From JAJDAT01 sp964344185 (GTDB lineage: Bacteria > Nitrospinota > Nitrospinia > Nitrospinales > JAJDAT01), in assembly GCA_964344185.1 (NCBI GenBank), contig CAYFMN010000018.1, positions 31,477 through 95,476 of the forward strand: a stretch of DNA of 64,000 bases. Reading direction: 5' to 3'. This document shows positions 7,627-17,092 of this stretch, piece by piece. Both the position numbers and the translations under genes were made by a program. A model generated the notes under the pieces. The model made no database searches and was not told where the DNA came from. It saw only the letters and a list, made by a program, of their open reading frames with translations. Position 1 is the stretch's first letter. Each line of letters begins with the position of its first letter.

Positions 7627-9705
7627 ATGAACAAAGAACAGATCAAACAACTCGAAACAGACCTTTGGTCGGCGGCGGACAACCTTCGCGCCAATTCAGA
7701 CCTCAAATCCAGCGAATACTCAACCCCCGTCATGGGACTAATATTCCTGAAGTTTGCAGATAATAACTACCGGAAATATGAAAAAGAAATTTTAAAGGAA
7801 TACTCCAAACACAAAGGCAAGCGAACTGAAAAACCGCTTTCCGACATTGCTATCGAAAAATGCGGGTTCTACTTACCAGACCATGCGCGTTACGATTATC
7901 TTTTAAATTTACCGGACGAAGAAAACGTCGCCAAAGCCATCAAAAAAGCGATGGAAGCGATTGAAGAGTATAAACCAGAACTAGACGGCATCCTGCCAAA
8001 GGATGAATACGACCGACTGATCCGCACCGATAAAACAATTCCGGCGCAACTGCTAAAAAACTTTTCGGATATTCCAAGCGACGCCAGCGGCGATCTATTT
8101 GGTCAAATCTATGAATACTTTCTCGGAAATTTCGCAAAGAGCGAAGGTCAAAAAGGCGGCGAGTTTTTTACGCCGCGCTCCGTGGTCCGGTTGATGGTCG
8201 AAATCATCAAACCGCACCGAGGCACGGTATTTGATCCCGCCTGCGGTTCCGGCGGAATGTTTGTGCAATCCGCTCAATTTATCGAACGTCGCCGAAAAGA
8301 TTTAGCAAGACGATCCAAAAACAAACAAGAAAGCGACCTTTATGTATCCGGTCAGGAAAAAACCTTGGAAACCGTCAAACTCGCAAAGATGAATCTGGCC
8401 GTAAACGGTTTACGCGGCGATATTCAACAAACTAACACATACACAGAAGATCCTTTTGAAGCTTTTGGAAAATTCGACTACGTCCTGGCAAATCCTCCAT
8501 TCAATGTAGACGACGTGAGCATATCCTCAGTAGAAAAAGACAAACGATTCAATACTTACGGCGTTCCCCGTAACAAATCAAAGAACAAGAAAAAGGATAA
8601 AGGTAAAGAAACGGTGCCGAACGCCAATTACCTATGGATCAACCTATTCGCCACGTCGCTCAAGAAAAAAGGCAGAGCTGGACTGGTCATGGCCAACTCC
8701 GCTTCCGACGCGCGTCACTCAGAAGCGGATATCCGTGAAACATTGGTAAAAGATAACCTGATCTACGGCATGCTCACCCTGCCCTCCAATATGTTTTACA
8801 CGGTGACATTACCCGCCACGCTTTGGTTTTTCGATAAAGGAAAACAAGACGACCGAATTCTGTTTATCGATGCGCGTAATATTTTCACTCAAATCGACCG
8901 CGCTCACCGCGAGTTCTCGGAAGAACAAGTTCAAAACATCGCCATCATCAGCAAACTGCATAAAGGCAAAAGCGATCAATTTGTCGATTTAATCGACTAC
9001 TATTTCGAGCAAGGAATGGAAAAGCTTGCGGAAAATAAAGAGAAGGTAGAACCCGTTTCAGAAAGTTTGTTAGAAGTCTTGAATGAAAAAGACGGCAAGG
9101 AGGCGGTTGGAGAGTTGGTCAATCAATGGACTGCATTAGGTAAATTGCAAAAACAACACAAAAAGTATTTGGAATCCGGTCAAAAAGAACCCAAGATTGC
9201 CATAAAGAATAAAGCCCAGCATAAATTGCGTGAATCATTCGATCCCTTCTTTACTGGTTTGCACGACGGCCTTAAACGATTGGATAAAATCGTCCGCACA
9301 CATGAGAAAAAGAAAAACGAAAGCGCCAAGAGGAACGGTCGTCGTCAAATGGTGGATCGAAACACCAAACAACTTAAAACGACGTTAGAAGAATTGCACA
9401 AAGAAGTTAAAAATGCCGAAAGCTTTTTCAAGCATATTCATTGGTTGCAGGAACGCTTTCCAAAAGCGGAATACGAAGATGTTACCGGGCTTTGTAAATT
9501 GGCCACACAAGAAGAGATTAAAGAACAAGACTACTCCCTGAACCCTGGGCGATACGTAGGCGTGGTGATTGAAGAAGACGGAAAAACCGAAGAAGAGTTT
9601 ATAGAAGAGATTTTGAGCTTAAATGATGAACTAATAGAACTAAATAAAGAAGCTCGAATATTAGAAGATATAATTTACACAAACACAAAGGAACTCTGTG
9701 ATTAG
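7627..9705 (+). CDS. hsdM: Type I restriction-modification system, DNA methyltransferase subunit
   Basis: Adenine-N6 methyltransferase subunit. It works as M2S for modification and R2M2S for restriction. The HsdM N-terminal helical domain (about 5-150) precedes the SAM-binding motif DPACGSGG (203-210) and the catalytic motif NPPF (289-292). The C-terminal 200 residues are charged and predicted helical, making this subunit (692 aa) longer than the usual ~520. It is first in a tight operon; its end overlaps hsdS by eight bases. A short hairpin (CCGAAAAA/TTTTTCGG) lies in its leader near 7561-7581, and the ribosome binding site is weak. Confidence 0.96.
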   Translation: MNKEQIKQLETDLWSAADNLRANSDLKSSEYSTPVMGLIFLKFADNNYRKYEKEILKEYSKHKGKRTEKPLSDIAIEKCGFYLPDHARYDYLLNLPDEENVAKAIKKAMEAIEEYKPELDGILPKDEYDRLIRTDKTIPAQLLKNFSDIPSDASGDLFGQIYEYFLGNFAKSEGQKGGEFFTPRSVVRLMVEIIKPHRGTVFDPACGSGGMFVQSAQFIERRRKDLARRSKNKQESDLYVSGQEKTLETVKLAKMNLAVNGLRGDIQQTNTYTEDPFEAFGKFDYVLANPPFNVDDVSISSVEKDKRFNTYGVPRNKSKNKKKDKGKETVPNANYLWINLFATSLKKKGRAGLVMANSASDARHSEADIRETLVKDNLIYGMLTLPSNMFYTVTLPATLWFFDKGKQDDRILFIDARNIFTQIDRAHREFSEEQVQNIAIISKLHKGKSDQFVDLIDYYFEQGMEKLAENKEKVEPVSESLLEVLNEKDGKEAVGELVNQWTALGKLQKQHKKYLESGQKEPKIAIKNKAQHKLRESFDPFFTGLHDGLKRLDKIVRTHEKKKNESAKRNGRRQMVDRNTKQLKTTLEELHKEVKNAESFFKHIHWLQERFPKAEYEDVTGLCKLATQEEIKEQDYSLNPGRYVGVVIEEDGKTEEEFIEEILSLNDELIELNKEARILEDIIYTNTKELCD

Positions 9706-10924
9706 CGAAAACTGGAAAGAAATACGTTTTAAAGAATTCATAGAGCTTAAAAGAGGCTTTGACCTTCCAAATCAGTATATTATAACAGGTAAATATCCCG
9801 TAGTTGCTAGCACTTCAATTAAAGCGTATCACAATCATTTCCAGATAGATGCCCCTGGGGTTGTAACAGGAAGATCAGGTAGTTTGGGTTCCGTTCAATA
9901 TATTAAAAATAATTTCTGGCCATTAAATACAACCCTTTTTGTAAACGATTTTAAAAATAATGATCCAAGATTTGTTTATTATTTTTTGAAATTAATGAAA
10001 TTGGAAAACTTTAATTGCGGCGCAGGAGTTCCGATGCTTAATCGAAATCATCTACGCGAAGTAAAAATTAAAATTCCAAATATAAAAACACAAAAAAAAA
10101 TAGCGGCGATTTTGTCGGCCTATGACGACTTGATCGAAAACAATAAACGGAGAATCGCGATATTGAAAAAAATGGCCGAAGAAATTTACCGCGAATGGTT
10201 TGTCCGGTCGCGTAACTCAAACTTTAAAAATAAGAAGCAAGCACTGATACCATTAAGAAACCTTATTGATTACTACACTGGAGGAGATTGGGGGAATGAG
10301 AATCAAAGTTTAAAACATAGAAATCCTGTAAAAATAATTAGAGGAACCGATTTCAAAAATATACGTTTTGGAAACGTCCAATCAGTACCATTACGATTTA
10401 TTACTGATTCCAGCTTAAAAAACAGGAAGTTATTTCCAGGAGATATTATTATTGAAAATTCGGTAAACCATAACTCACGAACATCTGGAAATTCTTTATT
10501 AATAACAAAACAATTGTTGCAACTGTTTGATGGAGCAGTCATATGCTCTAGTTTCTGCAAATTAATTAGACCTCAAAATAAAATCTTTTCTTCTTTTTTA
10601 TTTAGAAATTTTAAACTCCTGTTTGATACTGGATCGTTTGATTATTTCCAAAATATTGCAACTAATGGAATTGCTAATTTACAAGCTGAAAGATTTCTTG
10701 ATAAAAATTTGATCGTTTTTTCGAATGATATAAATTTCGATCTCTTAAATAAAATCGATCCTTCAATATACGCTTTGAAAATAAAAATTTTGGTTTCTAA
10801 AAGGAACATGCTTTTAAATAGATTAATATCAGGCAAACTTTCAGTCGAAGATTTAGATATCCAATTTCCTCCGAGTATGCGAGAAGAAAACGATATAGTC
10901 GAAAAGGAAGCGACTTGTGCCTAA
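9698..10924 (+). CDS. hsdS: Type I restriction-modification system, specificity subunit
   Basis: Determines the DNA target of the HsdM/HsdR complex. 408 aa with the standard layout: a first target-recognition domain (about 1-130), a conserved helical spacer (KKIAAILSAYDDLIENNKRR and onward, about 131-175), a second recognition domain (about 185-350) and a C-terminal helical region (ALKIKILVSKRNMLLNRLISG). Base composition is markedly more AT-rich than hsdM and hsdR, as usual for recognition domains swapped between strains. The start is GTG at 9698, eight bases inside hsdM, implying translational coupling. There is one hsdS gene only, with no silent cassettes or flanking inverted repeats. Confidence 0.95.
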   Translation: MISENWKEIRFKEFIELKRGFDLPNQYIITGKYPVVASTSIKAYHNHFQIDAPGVVTGRSGSLGSVQYIKNNFWPLNTTLFVNDFKNNDPRFVYYFLKLMKLENFNCGAGVPMLNRNHLREVKIKIPNIKTQKKIAAILSAYDDLIENNKRRIAILKKMAEEIYREWFVRSRNSNFKNKKQALIPLRNLIDYYTGGDWGNENQSLKHRNPVKIIRGTDFKNIRFGNVQSVPLRFITDSSLKNRKLFPGDIIIENSVNHNSRTSGNSLLITKQLLQLFDGAVICSSFCKLIRPQNKIFSSFLFRNFKLLFDTGSFDYFQNIATNGIANLQAERFLDKNLIVFSNDINFDLLNKIDPSIYALKIKILVSKRNMLLNRLISGKLSVEDLDIQFPPSMREENDIVEKEATCA

Positions 10925-13900
10925 TTTTATTTCCGAAGACGATATCGAGAGGGCCATTTTAAAAAAGCTAAACCAAGAATTGGGTTTTGAACTTTTAAAT
11001 TGCTATACCGCGAATTCGGAAGATCTTAACGACGGCTCTAATCGAATAAACAAAAGCGACGTTATTTTAAAAGACCGTTTAAAAGAAGTTGTTACGTCGC
11101 TAAATCCCAACCTTCCCGAATCCGCCATTGACGAAGCGATTTCCAAATTAATGGATAAACGTCGCGCCATGTCTCCAATTGCCGCTAATCGGGAAATCGA
11201 TTCAATGATTCGCGACGGCGTTCCGGTGGAGATAGAAAATGCCAAAGGCAAAATCGAAAAAGAACGGGTTCGCCTAATCGACTTCAACGACTCCAGTCAA
11301 AACCGTTTCCTCGCCGTTTCTCAACTTTGGATAAAAGGCGACCGTTGTTATCGCAGACCGGACATTATCCTCTATATCAACGGAATTCCTTTAGTCTTTA
11401 TCGAACTCAAGAATTCCAACGTCAAACTGCAAACCGCTTTTGACGATAACCTGACCAATTACAAAACCGACATTCCCCAACTTTTCCTGACCAACGCGGT
11501 TTGTATTCTCTCCAACGCGATTGAAACAAAGGTTGGCAGTTTCACCGCCGATTGGGAGCATTTCTTTAACTGGCTGAGGACGGAAAACGAAAAAGAAAAA
11601 ATAGACGCGAAAAAAATTGAGCGCGAGGCGACCAGCCTGGAACGCGCCGTCTCTGGCTTGTGCGCTCCGGAAAGACTGCTCGACTTTATCGAAAACTTCA
11701 TCGTGTATCACAGAGAAACGGAAAAAATCGTCGCGCAGAATCATCAGTTTATTGGCGTCAATAAAGCTTTTCGGAAGTTCCTTAAACGAAAAGAATTTTG
11801 CGGCAAACTGGGCGTTTTTTGGCATACCCAGGGAGCGGGCAAAAGCTTCTCCATGATTTTTTACGTTCGTAAAATCTTCCGCAAAGTAACAGGTAATTTC
11901 ACTTTTGCCGTTATTACCGACCGCAAAGACCTGGACGGCCAAATTTATCGTAACTTCCTCAACACCGGCACGGTCAAAGAAAACGAAGCGGCCCAACCTA
12001 AAGACAGCGAGGAGATGCGAAAGTTTTTGGAACAAAATAAGCGCGTGGTTTTCACTTTAATCCATAAGTTCCGCTACGACAAAGGCAAGGACTACCCTAT
12101 CTTATCTAACCGCGACGATATTGTCGTGATGGTGGACGAGGCGCATCGGACTCAATACGAATCGCTTGCCGAAAATATGCGAAACGGTCTTCCAAACGCC
12201 AACTACTTGGCTTTTACCGGAACCCCTTTATTAGGCCGCGAGCGTAAAACCAGTAAATGGTTTGGCGATTACGTTTCCGAATACAATTTCCAACAGTCGA
12301 TGGACGATGGGGCCACCGTGCCGCTTTTTTACCAAAAGCGCGTTCCGGAAGTGTTGATACAAAACCAGGATTTAAGCGACGAGTTTTACGAAATCCTCGA
12401 AGATGAAAATTTAAACGAAGCGCAACAACTGAAACTCGAAAAGAAGTTTGCGCAAGAAATTGAAGTGATCAAGCGCGATGACCGTTTGGAAACCATCGCT
12501 AAGGACATCGTCTACCATTTTCCGCGTCGCGGTTATTTGGGTAAAGGGATGGTTGTTTCTTTAGATAAATTCACCGCAGTCAGAATGTACGACAAAGTAC
12601 AACGGCTGTGGAAAGAGGAAATCAAAAACTTACGCGGACGCATTTCAAAATCCGCCAACGATATCGAGAAAGCCAGATTAAAAACTGTTTTAGACGCTAT
12701 GCGCGGCGTGGAAATGGCAGTCGTAATAAGTATTGAAGGCAACAAGGAGGAAGAGAAAAAGTTTTCGATGCAGGAGTTGGACCTCAAACCACATGTTGAC
12801 CGTCTTTCCACTTTGGACGAACACGGTCACGATATTGAATACAACTTTAAGGACCCTGAGCACCCCCTGCAATTGGTTTTTGTGTGCGCTATGTGGTTGA
12901 CGGGGTTTGACGCGCCTACCGTTTCTACGCTTTACCTTGACAAACCAATGAAGGACCACACTCTGATGCAAGCAATTGCCAGGGCGAACCGGGTAACTTC
13001 TTATCGAATCAACGACGTTTTGAAACGGCACGGAGATATAGTCGATTACTACAACGTCTTCCGCAACATGAAGAAAGCTTTAAAAGATTACGCGCAAGGC
13101 GAAGAAGGTTTGGACGACCCTCCGATTCGGGAAAAATCGGAATTATTCCGTTTATTGGAGGAGTCCATCCAAGAAGGGTTGGCTTTTTGCCGAAACCTAG
13201 GTATAGACCTCAATACGATTTTGGACGAGGACAATACCTTTAAAAATATTAACCAGTTCAAAGAATTTGCCGACATACTGTTGAGCAAAGACAAATGGCG
13301 CAAGCAGTTTTTCGTTTACGACAACACGATATCTTCTCTTTATTCTGCGTGTAAACCGGAAATATTAAAACGAAAACCTCGCAAAATTGTATTTGTCTTT
13401 CAATATCTCCGCGACGTGATCGACACCATTATCCAACAAGTCAATATAGACAAAGTCGGACTACGCATATCAGAGCTTTTAGACGAAAGCGTGGTTGTCG
13501 ATAACGCAGAAAAATTGTTATTGAGAGAACATTCAGAAGAATATCAAATAGTACAAAAAGGAAAAGTGTGGGATCTTAGCAAGATTAATTTCGATAAGCT
13601 TAAAGAAGATTTTGCCCGCTCCATGTATAAAAACATAGAGATCGCCGATCTGCGCGCTTTCATCCAAAACAAAATTCAAATTATGATCGATCAAAACGTT
13701 ACGCGTAAAGACTTTGCCGAAAAACTGCAAGAAATTATCGATACCTACAATTCCGGCGGTTCGGCGACAGAAAACTATTTTGACGATCTGATGAAATTCA
13801 CGCAGGATTTAAAAGAAGAAGACGAGCGACATATTCGTGAAGAATTGAGCGCAGACGAGTTAGAACTATTTGATGTTCTCAAAAAAGAAAAAATGACTAA

Positions 13901-14153
13901 AGAAGAAGAGAAAAACGTTAAATTAGCTTCAAAATCTCTTTTGAACCGATTACTTAAAAAACACCCAAAACTATTGGTTCAAGATTGGTACAAAGATTCG
14001 CAATCTCTGAGAACAGTTCGAAAAGAAGTCGAAGATATTTTAGATAAAAAACTACCTAAAAGTTACGACCGGAAATTGTTCAAAGAAAAATGCGACGACA
14101 TTTTTGACTTGATGGTTGACTACGCCGCCAAAGGCCGTAAGTGGGCGGCATAG
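10917..14153 (+). CDS. hsdR: Type I restriction-modification system, endonuclease/translocase subunit
   Basis: 1078 aa. The N-terminal PD-(D/E)xK nuclease is visible as RPDIILY (Asp149) with FIELK (Glu163, Lys165). The SF2 helicase motor has Walker A GAGKS (306-310), DEAH (407-410), TGTP (434-437), and a second RecA-like domain with motif VI AIARANRV. The C-terminal helical region (about 790-1070) contacts the methylase. All key residues are present, so the system looks active. The GTG start at 10917 overlaps the hsdS stop by eight bases, mirroring the hsdM/hsdS junction. The following 320 bp to the next gene hold only a REP-like repeat. Confidence 0.96.
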   Translation: MPNFISEDDIERAILKKLNQELGFELLNCYTANSEDLNDGSNRINKSDVILKDRLKEVVTSLNPNLPESAIDEAISKLMDKRRAMSPIAANREIDSMIRDGVPVEIENAKGKIEKERVRLIDFNDSSQNRFLAVSQLWIKGDRCYRRPDIILYINGIPLVFIELKNSNVKLQTAFDDNLTNYKTDIPQLFLTNAVCILSNAIETKVGSFTADWEHFFNWLRTENEKEKIDAKKIEREATSLERAVSGLCAPERLLDFIENFIVYHRETEKIVAQNHQFIGVNKAFRKFLKRKEFCGKLGVFWHTQGAGKSFSMIFYVRKIFRKVTGNFTFAVITDRKDLDGQIYRNFLNTGTVKENEAAQPKDSEEMRKFLEQNKRVVFTLIHKFRYDKGKDYPILSNRDDIVVMVDEAHRTQYESLAENMRNGLPNANYLAFTGTPLLGRERKTSKWFGDYVSEYNFQQSMDDGATVPLFYQKRVPEVLIQNQDLSDEFYEILEDENLNEAQQLKLEKKFAQEIEVIKRDDRLETIAKDIVYHFPRRGYLGKGMVVSLDKFTAVRMYDKVQRLWKEEIKNLRGRISKSANDIEKARLKTVLDAMRGVEMAVVISIEGNKEEEKKFSMQELDLKPHVDRLSTLDEHGHDIEYNFKDPEHPLQLVFVCAMWLTGFDAPTVSTLYLDKPMKDHTLMQAIARANRVTSYRINDVLKRHGDIVDYYNVFRNMKKALKDYAQGEEGLDDPPIREKSELFRLLEESIQEGLAFCRNLGIDLNTILDEDNTFKNINQFKEFADILLSKDKWRKQFFVYDNTISSLYSACKPEILKRKPRKIVFVFQYLRDVIDTIIQQVNIDKVGLRISELLDESVVVDNAEKLLLREHSEEYQIVQKGKVWDLSKINFDKLKEDFARSMYKNIEIADLRAFIQNKIQIMIDQNVTRKDFAEKLQEIIDTYNSGGSATENYFDDLMKFTQDLKEEDERHIREELSADELELFDVLKKEKMTKEEEKNVKLASKSLLNRLLKKHPKLLVQDWYKDSQSLRTVRKEVEDILDKKLPKSYDRKLFKEKCDDIFDLMVDYAAKGRKWAA

Positions 14154-14264
14154 TATCTCTATCCGCTACACGATCTTTAAGAAACAAAAAAACAAAAGAG
14201 TTGGGCCACAGAATTCCCTTCGAGAACCTCATGGTAAACTCGAAAAACACAGAAGTAGGGAAGA

Positions 14265-14330
14265 AATTTTAACCTAGATTCTTCGGCGGCTTTGGAACGC
14301 CGCCTCAAGAATGACGGCGCTTTGTCCTTT
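14265..14330. repeat. REP-like palindromic repeat
   Basis: AACCTAGATTCTTCGGCGGC followed by GGAACGCCGCC...AGAATGACGGCG makes a hairpin (GGCGGC/GCCGCC core). The same frame words (AACCTAGATTCTTCG and AGAATGACGGCG) recur at 14957-15008, and in reverse at 63850-63880. It is non-coding. Confidence 0.6.
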
Positions 14331-14473
14331 CATACTTTGATCAAAGTTTAGTTGCCGAAAAAGCTGATAATATTTCTTGTCAATGTGGATTTTATATTTT
14401 TTTAGGATCTCACCGATTGACAGATGAGGGCATAGTTGGCAAAATCAATTGTATAACCACTGGAAATTCCATT

Positions 14474-14860
14474 ATGCCTTCCGAAAAATATAAAGATAAA
14501 GTCGTCTTATTAGTCGAAGACGATGAACAATCAAGAGCCTTGTTAATCCGCGCATTAAAAGCTTTAGGATTTGCCCACATCATAGAAGCGGAAAACGGAA
14601 ATACGGCGTTAAAAAAGCTGTATTTGAATAAAGTGAACCTGATTATCTGCGACTGGCGAATGCCTGAGATGAATGGGTTAGAGTTCTATAAAACCGCTCA
14701 AAAAGAGGATCTCATTAAAGACATTTCCTTCCTCATGGTTTCCGCAGAAAACGAAAAAGAAAAAGTGATTGTCGCTTTAAAAGCTGGCATTAGAGACTAT
14801 TTAGTCAAACCCATTGACGTGGATTTGTTAGAACAAAAAATTGAAAAGTTGTTGGGTTAA
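14474..14860 (+). CDS. Single-domain response regulator (CheY-like receiver)
   Basis: A 128-aa receiver domain with no output domain. All switch residues are present. The acidic pocket is in LLVEDDEQ, and the phosphoacceptor is Asp60 in LIICDWRMPEMNG. Ser90 is in LMVSAE and Lys112 in YLVKPID. Such proteins pass phosphate to partners by protein contact, as in chemotaxis or phosphorelays. The frame is open from an ATG at 14417, but the extra 19 residues are not receiver-like, and neither start has a strong ribosome binding site. No kinase lies nearby, so the partner is unknown. Confidence 0.92.
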   Translation: MPSEKYKDKVVLLVEDDEQSRALLIRALKALGFAHIIEAENGNTALKKLYLNKVNLIICDWRMPEMNGLEFYKTAQKEDLIKDISFLMVSAENEKEKVIVALKAGIRDYLVKPIDVDLLEQKIEKLLG

Positions 14861-14954
14861 GTCGCTTCTCACAATTTGTTACCTTCCGCTTGAATTTAAA
14901 TTACAGCCTCAATCTATAAAATAAAAAATGCGGTCTTAGTCTGAGAGCCGGTTT

Positions 14955-15010
14955 AGGGATTTAACCTAGATTCTTCGTCGCCCACTGGGGCTCCTCTAGA
15001 ATGACGGCGA
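14955..15010. repeat. REP-like palindromic repeat
   Basis: AACCTAGATTCTTCGTCGCC...GGGGCTCCTCTAGAATGACGG, a variant of the element at 14265. The 320-bp gap 14861-15180 otherwise shows nothing recognisable. Confidence 0.55.
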
Positions 15011-15180
15011 TATAGAACTCTCGTTCAAGTTATGCTTTCTGGGAAAACACTCATTCAACTTAGTTTCCTTTTCAATAAACACGCCAACAAAATTTTCTCT
15101 ATAATCGATATTTTTTAATTTCGCACAAAACATCAAGTGAGTTTTATTTTTTTCGGATAGACTCATTCCTGAAATACCAA

Positions 15181-16059
15181 ATGAACTATATAAGCCAAAT
15201 CAACAGAGCTATTGACGTTATAGAGAAAAATTTACGCTCTTCCCTTTCGTTAAAAAATATAGCGAAGGAGGCGGGGCTCTCTAAATGGCATTTCCAAAAA
15301 GTATTCCGAGGGATAACTGGCGATACGGTCAAAGAATATATTTTAAAAAGGCGACTCTCCCTGGCCGCCAAAGCTTTGCTTGATTCCGACAAAAAAGTTT
15401 TAGACGTTGCTATCGATCTTGGGTTTGAATCTCATGAAGTTTTTACAAGAGCTTTCAAAAGGGTTTTTGAAATAACTCCCACTGAATTCAGGAACTCCAG
15501 AACGGCCCAATCGCCGATTCCTCATAAACCAAAAATAACTATTGAATATATAAATCACCTTTACGAAAAAATTACCATGCAACCTACGATCAAATATTTG
15601 AACGAGACAACCGCTATTGGAATGGCAATTCAATTTAAATCTATTTTGAATTCCGATTCAGATAATCTAACCGTTGTCCCCGCTCTTTGGCAGGAATTCA
15701 AAATCAGATTGAAGGAAATTCCAAACGGTTTGCAAGCTCAAAGAGTCGCCGTGCTGAATTGCGGCGACAAAGAAGGATTTGATAACAAAGTAGATTACCT
15801 CGCCGGAATTCTTATAAAAAATATTGGCGAACTGCCAACCGGGTTTGAACAACGCATAATTCCGCCAGGAGAATATGCCGAGTTTACTCATCGCGGCCCC
15901 ATGAAAAATATTGAGCATACTATGAATTATATTTACGGCTCGTGGCTTCCTAAATCTGGCCGCGAACGCGCCGACGGTCCAGATATTGGGATCTATCCAA
16001 AAAATTTTGATCCAAATTGCACAACATCTGAAATGAAATTATTGATTCCGCTTATCTAA
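15181..16059 (+). CDS. AraC-family regulator with GyrI-like effector domain
   Basis: 292 aa. The N-terminal AraC double helix-turn-helix (about 5-105) has the signature AIDLGFESHEVFTRAFKRVF and PTEFRNS. It is followed by a GyrI/SbmC-like ligand-binding domain (about 125-292, PTIKYLNETTAIGMAI, then PPGEYAEFTHRGPM and IGIYPKNFD). This order is that of Rob/RobA-like regulators, which sense amphipathic or toxic molecules and activate export or stress genes. No efflux pump is adjacent. The arsenic operon lies just downstream but has its own regulator. It is monocistronic by spacing. Confidence 0.9.
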   Translation: MNYISQINRAIDVIEKNLRSSLSLKNIAKEAGLSKWHFQKVFRGITGDTVKEYILKRRLSLAAKALLDSDKKVLDVAIDLGFESHEVFTRAFKRVFEITPTEFRNSRTAQSPIPHKPKITIEYINHLYEKITMQPTIKYLNETTAIGMAIQFKSILNSDSDNLTVVPALWQEFKIRLKEIPNGLQAQRVAVLNCGDKEGFDNKVDYLAGILIKNIGELPTGFEQRIIPPGEYAEFTHRGPMKNIEHTMNYIYGSWLPKSGRERADGPDIGIYPKNFDPNCTTSEMKLLIPLI

Positions 16060-16155
16060 AAAAACTCCTTAAGGCGGAACTAATCAAAAGCTAATTGTCC
16101 ACAAAGAAAAATCTCGATCTTATGTATTAACTTGCAGGGAATGAATCTCTAAAAT

Positions 16156-16184
16156 TTGACATTTGCCATATATTTTGATATTTC
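16156..16184 (+). promoter_or_regulatory. Probable promoter of the arsenic operon
   Basis: TTGACA at 16156-16161, then a 17-base spacer and TATTTC at 16179-16184 as a poor -10. Transcription would start close to 16191, next to the arsR ATG at 16192, which has no ribosome binding site. The surrounding AT-rich near-palindrome (ATATTTTGATATTTC) could be the ArsR operator. Confidence 0.5.
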
Positions 16185-16191
16185 TAGAATT

Positions 16192-16524
16192 ATGGAAACA
16201 ATAAACGCTGTTACCGCCTTATCGGCTCTTGCGCAAGAAAGCAGGCTTGAAATTTTTCGTATGCTTGTCGAAGCGGGATCTGAAGGAATAGCGGCGGGTC
16301 AAATTGGAGAAAAGCTGAATTTGCCGGCTTCTACGCTTTCTTTCCATTTAAACCAATTAAAAAATTCAGGTTTGATTGGTTGCCGCCGAGAAAGCAGAAC
16401 ATTATTTTATTCGGCTAATTATGCTTGCATGAACGAGCTTATGGCCTATTTAACCGAAAACTGTTGTCAGGGAAATCCCGAAGATTGCGACATTCAAACC
16501 GCTTGCGAAAACCAAGATAATTAA
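16192..16524 (+). CDS. arsR: ArsR-family arsenite-responsive repressor
   Basis: 110 aa from ATG 16192. A longer reading begins with the TTG of the -35 box and is rejected. The winged helix shows ALAQESRLEIFRMLVEAG, the recognition helix LPASTLSFHLNQLKNSGLI and the wing CRRESRTLFYSANY. The metalloid site is probably the C-terminal cysteine group Cys91-Cys92 plus Cys99 (and Cys105). This C-terminal arrangement is like that known for Acidithiobacillus ArsR, not the helix-4 site of the plasmid R773 type. As(III) binding would release the operator and induce arsC and acr3. Confidence 0.93.
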   Translation: METINAVTALSALAQESRLEIFRMLVEAGSEGIAAGQIGEKLNLPASTLSFHLNQLKNSGLIGCRRESRTLFYSANYACMNELMAYLTENCCQGNPEDCDIQTACENQDN

Positions 16525-16536
16525 AAGGAAAAAGTT

Positions 16537-17058
16537 ATGGAAGATAAATTATTGAACGTTTTATTCCTTTGCACAGGAAATTCGGCAAGAAGTATTATGG
16601 CTGAATGCATTCTTAATCGTTTGGGAAAAGGAACATTCAAAGCGTTCAGCGCGGGCAGTCAACCTAAAGGCGAAATCAATCCTATGACCGTCAAAGTTTT
16701 AAAAGAGAATCACTACATGACGGATGATTTACGCAGTAAAGACTGGGAGGAATTCTCGAAATCTGAAGCACCAGAACTCCATTTCGTTTTCACAGTTTGC
16801 GATAAGGCCGCTAACGAACCTTGCCCTATATGGCCTAGTCAACCTTTAACCGCCCACTGGGGATTTGAAGACCCGGCAGCTTTCGAAGGAACTGAAACCG
16901 AGCAGTTAAGGAAATTCCAGGAAATTTTTATCGAGCTTAGAACGCGTATTAACATTTTTGTTAATTTACCATTCGACTCGCTTGACAGGCTTAGCCTGAA
17001 GAAACGCCTGGAAGAAATGGGCAACCCCAAAGCGACGTCCGCCAAAACAGATGCCTGA
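16537..17058 (+). CDS. arsC: Arsenate reductase, low-molecular-weight phosphatase type
   Basis: Reduces arsenate to arsenite for export. The P-loop CX5R is CTGNSAR (Cys12-Arg18) directly after the first beta strand LNVLFL, as in LMW-PTP-type ArsC. LTAHWGFEDPA in the second half is a hallmark of the arsenate reductases in this fold. Other cysteines (VCDKAANEPCP) are available for the disulfide relay. 173 aa, longer than the Bacillus enzyme. It starts 12 bases after arsR with a ribosome binding site AAAAGGAAAAAG, so it is co-transcribed. Confidence 0.93.
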   Translation: MEDKLLNVLFLCTGNSARSIMAECILNRLGKGTFKAFSAGSQPKGEINPMTVKVLKENHYMTDDLRSKDWEEFSKSEAPELHFVFTVCDKAANEPCPIWPSQPLTAHWGFEDPAAFEGTETEQLRKFQEIFIELRTRINIFVNLPFDSLDRLSLKKRLEEMGNPKATSAKTDA

Positions 17059-17092
17059 CAAGTTCTATCTCTTGAACAGGGTTTAAAAAATA

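Noticed and set aside
11391..12035. 214-codon minus-strand frame inside hsdR
   Set aside because: Shadow of the hsdR helicase domain, whose motifs are intact on the plus strand.
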